Positions 58,144 through 64,000 of a stretch of 64,000 bases of DNA are shown here, in pieces. The notes under the pieces were generated by a model. It made no database searches and was not told the DNA's origin. It saw only the letters and a list, made by a program, of their open reading frames with translations. The DNA is from Kitasatospora arboriphila (GTDB taxonomy: Bacteria; Actinomycetota; Actinomycetes; Mycobacteriales; Mycobacteriaceae), in the NCBI RefSeq assembly GCF_000717275.1, contig NZ_JNYV01000001.1, positions 682,001 to 746,000 of the forward strand. Reading direction: 5' to 3'. The position numbers and the translations under genes were made by a program. Positions within the stretch are counted from its first letter, which is position 1. The number at the start of each line of letters is the position of its first letter.

Positions 58144-58701
58144 GTGGCACTCGAACACGCGATCATGACCTCGCTCGCCGAGCGCCCGGGCACCGGTTAC
58201 GAAATCGGGCAACAGTTCACCCGGTCCATCGGCCACTTCTGGTCGGCCACACATCAGCAGATCTATCGGACGCTCAAAAAGCTGCACACCGACGGTCTGG
58301 TGAGTTTCGAATCCGTGGCGCAAGACGGCCGACCGGACAAAAAGGTCTACACGCTGTCAGCCAAAGGGCGTGTGGCGCTGAGGGAGTGGGTCAGCTCCCC
58401 CACCGAACCTCAGCAGCTCCGCGACGAACTGGGCGTCAAGATCAGGGCCGCCGAGTTCGGCAACCTGCCCGGACTCATCGCAGAACTGAAGCGCCATCGC
58501 GACCTACACGAAGGCCGACTGAGGCTCTACCAGGAATTCGAGAAGAACGACTACCCCGATCCCGACGCCCTCAACTTCCGCAAGCTCAAGCAATACCTGG
58601 TCTTGCGCGGTGGAGTGCGTATCGAGATCGGGTTCATCGAGTGGTGTGACGAAGTGATCGGCGCTTTGAGCGCTCAACTCGACGAACCACCCAGCAACTG
58701 A
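58144..58701 (+). CDS. PadR family transcriptional regulator
   Basis: The 185-residue protein starts MALEHAIMTSLAERPGTGYE and has a winged helix (about residues 5-85: YEIGQQFTRSIGHFWSATHQ, then DGLVSF and KKVYTLSAKGR). The C-terminal Vir-type helical domain has KRHRDLHEGRLRLYQEFEKN. Members respond to phenolics, fatty acids or antimicrobials. It is followed 41 bp on by the FadH-like gene on the same strand and may control it and itself. Confidence 0.9.
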   Translation: MALEHAIMTSLAERPGTGYEIGQQFTRSIGHFWSATHQQIYRTLKKLHTDGLVSFESVAQDGRPDKKVYTLSAKGRVALREWVSSPTEPQQLRDELGVKIRAAEFGNLPGLIAELKRHRDLHEGRLRLYQEFEKNDYPDPDALNFRKLKQYLVLRGGVRIEIGFIEWCDEVIGALSAQLDEPPSN

Positions 58702-58742
58702 AAGCGTCGCGGCCAGCCCCCGTGACAAGAAAGGTTCCACCC

Positions 58743-60788
58743 ATGACCAATTCGTACCCAAAACTGTTCGAGCCCTTGACCATCAACAAGGTCGAACTAA
58801 AGAACCGCATCATCATGGGCTCCATGCACACCGGCCTCGAGGATCGCCTCTGGGACGTCGACAAGCTCGCCGCCTACTACGCCGAACGAGCCAAAGGCGG
58901 TGCGGCACTGATCATCACCGGAGGGATCGCACCAACCCGCGCGGGTCTTCTGTCGCCGTTCGCGGGCAAGCTGACCAACAAGCTCGACGTGATCCGCCAC
59001 CGACGCCTCACCAGTGCGGTGCACAAAGAGGGCGGCAAAATCGCGATGCAGGTGCTTTACGCCGGCCGGTACGGGTACACACCGTTGAAGTTCAGTGTCA
59101 GCTGGGAAAAGTCGCCGGTGCACCCGTTTCAGCCGATCAAGATGAACGATGCCCTCATCAAACATGCGATCTGGTCGTACGGGCGTTGCGCGAAGCTTGC
59201 TCGCGAAGCAGGTTACGACGGTATCGAGATCATGGGCGGCGAGGGCTACCTGCTCAACACCTTCTTGTGCAAGCGCACCAATGACCGCACCGACAAATGG
59301 GGCGGTAGCACCGAGAACCGCCAGCGCATCGCCGTGGAGATCGTCAAAGAGATCCGTAAACGAGTTGGCCCCGACTTCATGGTGATCATGCGCCAGTCCA
59401 TTGCCGATCTCGTCAAAGACGGCCAGACGTGGGACGAGATCGCCCTGCTGGCACGCAAACTCGAAGAGCACGGTGTCGACGCGATCAACACCGACATCGG
59501 GTGGCACGAAGCGCAGGTACCCACCATCGTGACGTCCGTTCCCCGCGGTGCATTTGTCAGCTACACCGAGCGCCTGCGCGAAGAGGTGTCGATTCCGCTC
59601 ATCGCATCCAATCGCATCAACACCCCCGAACTCGGCGAGCAGATCCTCGAGGGTGGACGAGTCGATGCCATCTCGATGGCGCGTCCTCTACTGGCCGACC
59701 CCGAGTTCGCCAACAAGGCGGAGGCCGGGCGGGCCGCCGAGATCAACACGTGCATCGCCTGCAATCAGGCGTGCCTCGACCACGCGTTCGTCGGCAAGAA
59801 GGTGTCATGCCTGGTCAATCCCCGCGCAGGACGCGAGACAACGCTGACGCTCGGCACCACCCGTAAGTCCAAGCGCGTCGCCGTGGTGGGTGCTGGACCC
59901 GCCGGACTCTCGGCGGCAGTCTCCGCCGCACAGCGGGGGCACGAGGTGCACCTGTACGAGGCGGGAGAGCACATCGGCGGCCAATTCTCGATCGCAGCGC
60001 GGATTCCCGGGAAAGAAGAGTTCTCCGAGACCATCCGATACTTCACAGCCCAGCTCGAGGCGACCGGTGTGCATGTCCACCTGAACACCTGGGTCAGCGC
60101 TGAAGAACTGATCGACGAGAAGTTCGACGATGTCGTCGTGGCGACCGGCGTCACTCCGCGCATGCCCGACATCCCCGGTATCGACCACCCCAAGGTGATG
60201 TCGTACGCGGAGGCTGTGCTCGGCCACAAGACAATCGGAAAGACCGTTGCTGTCATCGGGGCCGGCGGTATCGGCTTCGACCTCACCGAATTCCTCACCG
60301 TCGACGATTCCCCCACGCTGAACGTCAAGGAATGGGCAGAAGAGTGGGGCATCACCGACGACCTGGGCGTGCCGGGGTTTGTCGGCAAACCACGTCCCAC
60401 CCCTGCTGCCCGCACGGTGTATCTCGTGCAGCGCAAACCGGGACGACAGGGTAAAACGCTGGGCAAGACCTCAGGCTGGGTGCACCGTGCGACTGTCAAG
60501 ATGAAAGGCGTCGAACAGATCTCCGGCGCCAGTTACGACAAGATCGACGATGAAGGTCTGCACCTGAGTTTCGCTCCCAAAGAGGAAGGCGGCGAGCGCA
60601 CCACGCGTGTGCTCGACGTCGAGACCGTGGTGGTGTGTGCCGGTCAGGAGTCGGTGCGCGAGCTCGTCGACCCGCTGACCGTCGCGGGTGTGAGCACCCA
60701 CGTGATCGGCGGCGCCGATGTGGCCGCTGAACTCGACGCGAAACGGGCGATCCGCCAGGGCACCGAGGTCGCCGCAAGTATCGTCTGA
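58743..60788 (+). CDS. 2,4-dienoyl-CoA reductase-type FMN/FAD/Fe-S oxidoreductase (FadH-like)
   Basis: The 681-residue protein has an N-terminal old-yellow-enzyme barrel (residues 1-360; GLEDRLWDVDKL, YLLNTFLCKRTN). It is followed by a 4Fe-4S cysteine cluster in NTCIACNQACLDHAFVGKKV with a further Cys, and FAD/NAD domains (GAGPAGLSAAVSAAQRGHEV, GAGGIGFDLTEF). This matches NADPH-dependent 2,4-dienoyl-CoA reductase of unsaturated fatty acid beta-oxidation, but related enzymes use other enones. Start ATG 58743 follows AAGAAAGG. It stands in a PadR-FadH-Ddn-CmrA run. Confidence 0.9.
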   Translation: MTNSYPKLFEPLTINKVELKNRIIMGSMHTGLEDRLWDVDKLAAYYAERAKGGAALIITGGIAPTRAGLLSPFAGKLTNKLDVIRHRRLTSAVHKEGGKIAMQVLYAGRYGYTPLKFSVSWEKSPVHPFQPIKMNDALIKHAIWSYGRCAKLAREAGYDGIEIMGGEGYLLNTFLCKRTNDRTDKWGGSTENRQRIAVEIVKEIRKRVGPDFMVIMRQSIADLVKDGQTWDEIALLARKLEEHGVDAINTDIGWHEAQVPTIVTSVPRGAFVSYTERLREEVSIPLIASNRINTPELGEQILEGGRVDAISMARPLLADPEFANKAEAGRAAEINTCIACNQACLDHAFVGKKVSCLVNPRAGRETTLTLGTTRKSKRVAVVGAGPAGLSAAVSAAQRGHEVHLYEAGEHIGGQFSIAARIPGKEEFSETIRYFTAQLEATGVHVHLNTWVSAEELIDEKFDDVVVATGVTPRMPDIPGIDHPKVMSYAEAVLGHKTIGKTVAVIGAGGIGFDLTEFLTVDDSPTLNVKEWAEEWGITDDLGVPGFVGKPRPTPAARTVYLVQRKPGRQGKTLGKTSGWVHRATVKMKGVEQISGASYDKIDDEGLHLSFAPKEEGGERTTRVLDVETVVVCAGQESVRELVDPLTVAGVSTHVIGGADVAAELDAKRAIRQGTEVAASIV

Positions 60789-60813
60789 AGCCGAGACCAC
60801 GAGGGGTGAAGCC

Positions 60814-61320
60814 GTGACCGCACCATTTCCCGACAGGCGTTGGGGCTCGAGTAGCTCGCCGCTGAACCGGGTCATGTTCGCGGTGGCGGCCACCTCACCC
60901 GGAACGTGGTTGGCACGCAAGATGATTCCGCTGGACCGGCGACTTCTGATCCGTAGCAGGGGACGGTTCACCATCGCCGGTCCGGTCGGGGCCCCCACCA
61001 TGTTGCTAACGACCATCGGCGCGAAGAGCGGGCAACACCGGGTATCGCCCCTTCTTTACTACCGCGAGGACCCCGACCTCTACGTGGTCGGGTCCAACTT
61101 CGGACAGGCCCACCATCCCGCCTGGACCGGGAACCTCCTCGCGAACCCCGCGGCCTGGGTGAACATCGACGGAACCGAGATCGCGGCGACTGCCGCGCTT
61201 GTCGAGGGCAGCGAAAAGGAACGCCTCTATCGCGAGTTCGAAAAAGTGGCGCGCAATTACGCGATCTATCGCAGCAAGACCTCGCGAGACATCCGCATGT
61301 TCCGGCTGTCGGCCACCTGA
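60814..61320 (+). CDS. Deazaflavin (F420)-dependent nitroreductase family protein (Ddn-like)
   Basis: The 168-residue protein starts at GTG 60814 after GAGGGG. It has the Ddn-type split-barrel features PTMLLTTIGAKSGQHR and YVVGSNFGQAHHPAWTGNLL, followed by ANPAAWVNIDG. This family uses reduced F420 (or related cofactors) to reduce quinones, fatty acids or nitroimidazoles in actinobacteria. An N-terminal basic hydrophobic stretch could bind membrane. It follows the FadH-like gene by 25 bp and precedes cmrA by 27 bp. Confidence 0.85.
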   Translation: MTAPFPDRRWGSSSSPLNRVMFAVAATSPGTWLARKMIPLDRRLLIRSRGRFTIAGPVGAPTMLLTTIGAKSGQHRVSPLLYYREDPDLYVVGSNFGQAHHPAWTGNLLANPAAWVNIDGTEIAATAALVEGSEKERLYREFEKVARNYAIYRSKTSRDIRMFRLSAT

Positions 61321-61347
61321 GGGCAACCTCCCGATACGATCGGCGCC

Positions 61348-62151
61348 ATGCCTATCCCCCATCCGACACCGTCAGCCAGGGCAGTCGTCACCGGCGCATC
61401 GTCGGGTATCGGCGCAGCACTCGCGACCGAACTCGCCCGACGCGGGCACTCCCTGATCTTGGTTGCCCGCCGCGAGGAAATCCTCACCGCGTCCGCGACC
61501 GAGTTGCGCGCGACGTTCGGTGTCGAGGCGGAGGTGCGTGCCACCGACCTCTCTGATCCGACCGCGACCGACACCCTCTGCGACGAACTCCGCGACCGTG
61601 AGATCTCCATCTTGTGCAACAACGCGGGCATCGCCACCTTCGGACCGTTGTCCGAGCTGGACCCAGAATACGAGCGAGCACAGGTGAGGCTCAATTCTGT
61701 TGCGGTGCACGACCTCACACTTGCCGTTCTGCCGCAGATGGTTCAACGCAAAACCGGCGGAATCCTCATGGTCGGTTCGGCGGCGGGCAACATGCCGATT
61801 CCGAACAACGCCACCTATGCGGCGACCAAGGCGTTTGTGAACACCCTCTCCGAATCGGTCCGGGGTGAGGTGGCAGACCAAGGTGTGCACGTGACTCTGC
61901 TGGCGCCGGGACCTGTGCGTACCCACACTCCGACGCCCGAAGAGGCAAGCATCGTCGATCGTGTGGTCCCCGACTTCATGTGGAACTCGAGCGAGTCAGT
62001 GGCAAAACTCAGCCTCGACGCCCTGGAGCGAAACAAGATGCGCGTGGTCCCCGGGGCCCTCTCCAAGGCGATGTCGGTTGCCGGTGGCTACACCCCCCGC
62101 AAGTTCACCGCACCGATCGTCGGCTCGTTCTATCGCAAGCTCGGCGACTAG
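61348..62151 (+). CDS. cmrA: Mycolate reductase CmrA (SDR family)
   Basis: The 267-residue short-chain dehydrogenase reduces the 3-oxo group of newly made mycolic acid (family knowledge, Rv2509). The sequence closely follows the Rv2509 pattern: MPIPHPTPSARAVVTGAS, then SSGIGAAL, LCNNAGIATFGPLS, GSAAGNMPIPNNATYAATKA (catalytic Y-x3-K), and the end FTAPIVGSFYRKLG. The orn neighbour is also conserved (Rv2511). This supports a mycolic-acid-making organism. Confidence 0.93.
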   Translation: MPIPHPTPSARAVVTGASSGIGAALATELARRGHSLILVARREEILTASATELRATFGVEAEVRATDLSDPTATDTLCDELRDREISILCNNAGIATFGPLSELDPEYERAQVRLNSVAVHDLTLAVLPQMVQRKTGGILMVGSAAGNMPIPNNATYAATKAFVNTLSESVRGEVADQGVHVTLLAPGPVRTHTPTPEEASIVDRVVPDFMWNSSESVAKLSLDALERNKMRVVPGALSKAMSVAGGYTPRKFTAPIVGSFYRKLGD

Positions 62152-62180
62152 GTCCGCCCCGGGCGGGCGCAGGTCAGGGC

Positions 62181-62208
62181 ATGACGCCACGAACCGCTCA
62201 ACTAGGGT
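62181..62208 (+). promoter_or_regulatory. Promoter for leaderless orn
   Basis: ATGACG (62181-62186), a 16-bp spacer and TAGGGT (62203-62208), 6 nt before GTG 62215. No Shine-Dalgarno, so a leaderless mRNA is likely. Confidence 0.5.
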
Positions 62209-62214
62209 TGTGGG

Positions 62215-62814
62215 GTGCAAGACAAACTTGTGTGGATCGACTGCGAGATGACCGGGCTGCAATTGCGCAGCGACAAGCTCATCGAGATCGCAGCCCTGAT
62301 CACCGACAGCGAACTCAACATCATCGGTGACGGCGTCGACGTGGTCATCCACGCCGACGACGACGCCCTGGCTGCCATGCCTGCGGTGGTGAAGAAGATG
62401 CATGCAGCATCCGGACTCACCGAAGAAGTGCGTGCGTCCACCGTGACCATCGAGCAGGCGCAGAAGCAGGTCCTCGACTACCTGCGCAAGCACATCGACA
62501 CCGCCGGCGCAGTCCCCCTCGCCGGCAACTCGATCGCCACCGACCGCGGCTTCATCGCCCGGGACATGCCCGAACTCGACGCCTACCTGCACTACCGGAT
62601 GGTCGACGTCAGTTCCATCAAAGAACTGTGCCGCCGGTGGTACCCGCGCATCTACTTCGGACAGCCCGAGAAGGGCCTGGCACACCGTGCGTTGGCCGAC
62701 ATCCGGGAATCGATCCGAGAGCTCAAGTACTACCGGGCAACGGCGTTTGTCGCCCCTCCTGGGCCCGAATCGTCGGCCATCGAGGAAGTGACCAAAACAC
62801 TCGGTCCGGCCTGA
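62215..62814 (+). CDS. orn: Oligoribonuclease
   Basis: Orn is a 3'-5' exonuclease that degrades two-to-five-nucleotide RNAs, and pGpG, to mononucleotides. The 199-residue DEDD-type protein starts with [16 protein letters not shown] (D, E of Exo I) and has [20 protein letters not shown] and the C-terminal Exo III motif [14 protein letters not shown]. Start GTG 62215 is leaderless. It lies downstream of cmrA and upstream of tRNA-His. Confidence 0.97.
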   Translation: MQDKLVWIDCEMTGLQLRSDKLIEIAALITDSELNIIGDGVDVVIHADDDALAAMPAVVKKMHAASGLTEEVRASTVTIEQAQKQVLDYLRKHIDTAGAVPLAGNSIATDRGFIARDMPELDAYLHYRMVDVSSIKELCRRWYPRIYFGQPEKGLAHRALADIRESIRELKYYRATAFVAPPGPESSAIEEVTKTLGPA

Positions 62815-62861
62815 TGGCGACAGGCCGGGTAACCGATTGGAATTCCGGACCGGCGAGCCGC

Positions 62862-62867
62862 TAGAGT
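62862..62867 (+). promoter_or_regulatory. -10 element of tRNA-His
   Basis: TAGAGT (62862-62867) matches the -10 consensus and lies 33 bp before the mature tRNA 5' end. TTGGAA (62837-62842) is a weak -35 with a 19-bp spacer. Confidence 0.45.
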
Positions 62868-62875
62868 AAGTCCCT

Positions 62876-62895
62876 GGTTCCGCTAACGCGGAACC
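62876..62895 (+). promoter_or_regulatory. Hairpin in the 5' leader of pre-tRNA-His
   Basis: GGTTCCGC-TAAC-GCGGAACC is a perfect 8-bp stem with a 4-nt loop. It begins right after the expected transcription start (about 62874) and ends 3 nt before the tRNA. It could also act as a terminator for orn. Confidence 0.5.
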
Positions 62896-62899
62896 GATG

Positions 62900-62972
62900 G
62901 TGGGCGTAGTTCAGTTGGTAGAGCACCAGATTGTGATTCTGGCTGTCGCGGGTTCGAGTCCCGTCGTCCACC
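62900..62972 (+). tRNA. tRNA-His (anticodon GTG)
   Basis: A 73-nt cloverleaf: acceptor GTGGGCG/CGTCCAC, D arm GTTC/GAGC, anticodon loop TTGTGAT (GTG, histidine), T arm GCGGG-TTCGAGT-CCCGT and discriminator C. G62899 supplies the extra G(-1) that tRNA-His needs opposite C73. CCA is not encoded. Confidence 0.96.
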
Positions 62973-62982
62973 CCAACACGAG

Positions 62983-63017
62983 GGCCGGTGTGAGCGCTGA
63001 TCGCGCAAGCACCGGCC
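62983..63017 (+). terminator. Terminator after tRNA-His
   Basis: GGCCGGTG (62983-62990) pairs with CACCGGCC (63010-63017), with a GC-rich inner region and a TTTGT tail. It starts 10 bp after the tRNA. Confidence 0.75.
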
Positions 63018-63443
63018 TTTGTCGTTCTTCATTGCTGGCGGGGCCTCGGTCTCGCGCCGTCGGACAACAGGCTTTCTAACGGCCACGCGCTCATGCGAAA
63101 TCCCCTGCCCCTCGGCCGGCATCTCCCGAACCTCGGCCGGTCACCGCCGGCTACTCGCAAGCCGGCCCCGTGTGAACATCCTTTCGCCGTACTTGCCTCG
63201 TGTGCCGCGTACTACTTGGTTCTCGGCATATGCCGGGTTTGCTAATGGTTCTGGAGTCGGTCGAGAGCTTCGCGGTGACGCATAGCTCGATTGTTTGGGC
63301 GCGATTCGTCGTTTCGAATCTGCGTGGTGGGAGTAGTTCGGTACGGCAGGAGGGCCCCGCCGTTCTCTTGAAACGGCGTGTGTGGCTTCTTTGATGTGTT
63401 GTGATCGCAGGTACTACGAGACGCCTAGTCGGAGGATCAACAT
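63018..63443. other. 426-bp gene-free stretch of lower GC
   Basis: Between the tRNA-His terminator and the secreted-protein gene no frame has a credible start, composition or family motif. From about 63170 onward the sequence is visibly richer in A/T than the rest of the window. Short frames on both strands (for example 63200-63394 plus and 63151-63522 minus) look random. I see no integrase, no repeat of the tRNA-His 3' end and no certain promoter. Confidence 0.6.
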
Positions 63444-63956
63444 ATGCGTGTGAGTATTCGTTCTGTGGTAGCTGCGTCGACGTTGACCGGTGCGGCCCTG
63501 TTAATGACCGCTCCAGTAGCATCTGCCGCAGCGGAGGACGTCACAATGGCCGCCCCGACCGTTATCGACGGCAAACTACAAGCCAAGGTCACCAACAACA
63601 CCGGCGGCTTGTTGAGGTGCTACGTGTCCGGCGCACCAGCAGGATCGACGAGAGAGCCGCGAGACATTGAGGAATTCGCGTTCGGCGGCAACAAGATAGT
63701 CAGCACGGGAACCAGCCCCATCTTTCTACGCACTTACGATGAGCTGCTGGAGATTCCGGACGGGACCTACGACGTGTACTGGCATTGCAGTACGGTCGGT
63801 GATAACCCGAATCCGGGAGAGTGGGGCACTGCCGAGAGCGACACATACTCAGTCGAACCGTTCCGAAACGTCGTGGTGAAGGGCGCAATCGGCTATACAC
63901 CGCCGCCCGCCGATAGCTGCTCTGGCTCCCTGTGCGGCGTCAGTCTGTTCGGCTAA
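63444..63956 (+). CDS. Small secreted protein, unknown function
   Basis: The 170-residue protein begins at ATG after GGAGGATCAACAT. It has a Sec signal peptide (MRVSIRSVVAASTLTGAALL, cleavage near SAAAEDV around residue 30). The mature domain of about 140 residues contains TNNTGGLLRCYVSGAP and YDVYWHCSTVGDNP. It has four cysteines, including two near the end (SCSGSLC), which could form two disulphides. Short Pro runs precede the C-terminus. I do not recognise a family, though beta-sandwich composition is likely. Base composition is lower in GC than neighbours. Confidence 0.78.
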   Translation: MRVSIRSVVAASTLTGAALLMTAPVASAAAEDVTMAAPTVIDGKLQAKVTNNTGGLLRCYVSGAPAGSTREPRDIEEFAFGGNKIVSTGTSPIFLRTYDELLEIPDGTYDVYWHCSTVGDNPNPGEWGTAESDTYSVEPFRNVVVKGAIGYTPPPADSCSGSLCGVSLFG

Positions 63957-63972
63957 TTCTCGGCATTCCGGG

Positions 63973-63996
63973 CGCCCTCGAAGTCGGGCGAGGGCG
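63973..63996 (+). terminator. Candidate terminator at the window end
   Basis: CGCCCTCG (63973-63980) pairs with CGAGGGCG (63989-63996) around an 8-nt loop, 17 bp after the secreted-protein stop. What follows is cut off. Confidence 0.5.
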
Positions 63997-64000
63997 GCTC

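Noticed and set aside
63151..63522. Short open frames in the region after tRNA-His
   Set aside because: No ribosome-binding site, no family motif and random composition on both strands.

Overview
The window is high-GC actinobacterial chromosome, almost certainly from a mycolic-acid-containing member of the Mycobacteriales (Gordonia, Williamsia or Rhodococcus-like; I cannot fix the genus). The evidence is a SepIVA homologue, a mycolate reductase (CmrA) next to orn, an Rv2466c-type CPWC protein, paired ClpP1/ClpP2, the 180-kDa NAD-dependent glutamate dehydrogenase, group II truncated haemoglobin GlbO, and many GTG starts, several placed 6-8 nt after a -10 hexamer as in leaderless transcripts. 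Much of positions 13.8-53.7 kb follows the gene order I recall from Mycobacterium tuberculosis Rv2439c-Rv2478c. The dominant content is core genome. I see no insertion sequence, integrase, prophage, CRISPR array or defence island.

Layout. 1-4.9 kb: a leftward kdp operon (micro-ORF, kdpF, kdpA, kdpB, kdpC, start of kdpD) for high-affinity K+ uptake. 5.1-10.1 kb: nitroreductase, mutM, rnc, yceD, sepIVA, coaD and rsmD, all leftward. 10.3-12.7 kb: rightward ectABC for ectoine synthesis, with inverted repeats in its control regions. 12.9-13.8 kb: a sirtuin whose end overlaps proB. 13.8-27.2 kb: leftward housekeeping block proB, obg, rpmA, rplU, rne, ndk, a small secreted protein, DUF4233, folC, valS and mobA, with fdhD divergent. 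28.1-32.5 kb: clpX, clpP2, clpP1, tig and tRNA-Pro. 32.7-39.2 kb: tRNA-Gly, an L,D-transpeptidase, sthA, a lysin-B/cutinase-like hydrolase, nei, rpiB, an M48-type protease and an FrnE/DsbA protein. 39.4-46.6 kb: pepN, a DUF5130/small membrane protein/HNH group, glbO, aglA and a conserved hypothetical. 46.6-56.0 kb: giant gdh, ettA, a second ssb and a CopD-CtaG fusion. 56.1-62.8 kb: tRNA-Arg, a PaaK-like ligase, a DUF6188-like protein, PadR, a FadH-like dienoyl-CoA reductase, a Ddn-like oxidoreductase, cmrA and orn. 62.9-64 kb: tRNA-His, a gene-poor stretch of visibly lower GC and a small secreted protein.

How the genes relate. Osmotic balance is served by two adjacent systems, kdp (K+) and ect (compatible solute). 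The proteostasis genes (tig, clpP1, clpP2, clpX) lie in order on one strand, as do the ribosome and translation genes (rplU, rpmA, obg, ettA, valS, rne, rnc, rsmD, orn). Cell-envelope functions (L,D-transpeptidase, CmrA, SepIVA, lysin-B-like esterase) fit a mycomembrane organism.

The least expected things are small. A second membrane micro-ORF is translationally coupled to kdpF. Perfect inverted repeats sit in the rsmD/ectA, ectA/ectB, rpiB/M48 and HNH/glbO intergenic regions. RNase E carries an IF2_N-like N-terminus. Three of the four tRNA genes have a perfect inverted repeat between the predicted transcription start and the mature 5' end, and the fourth has a weak one.
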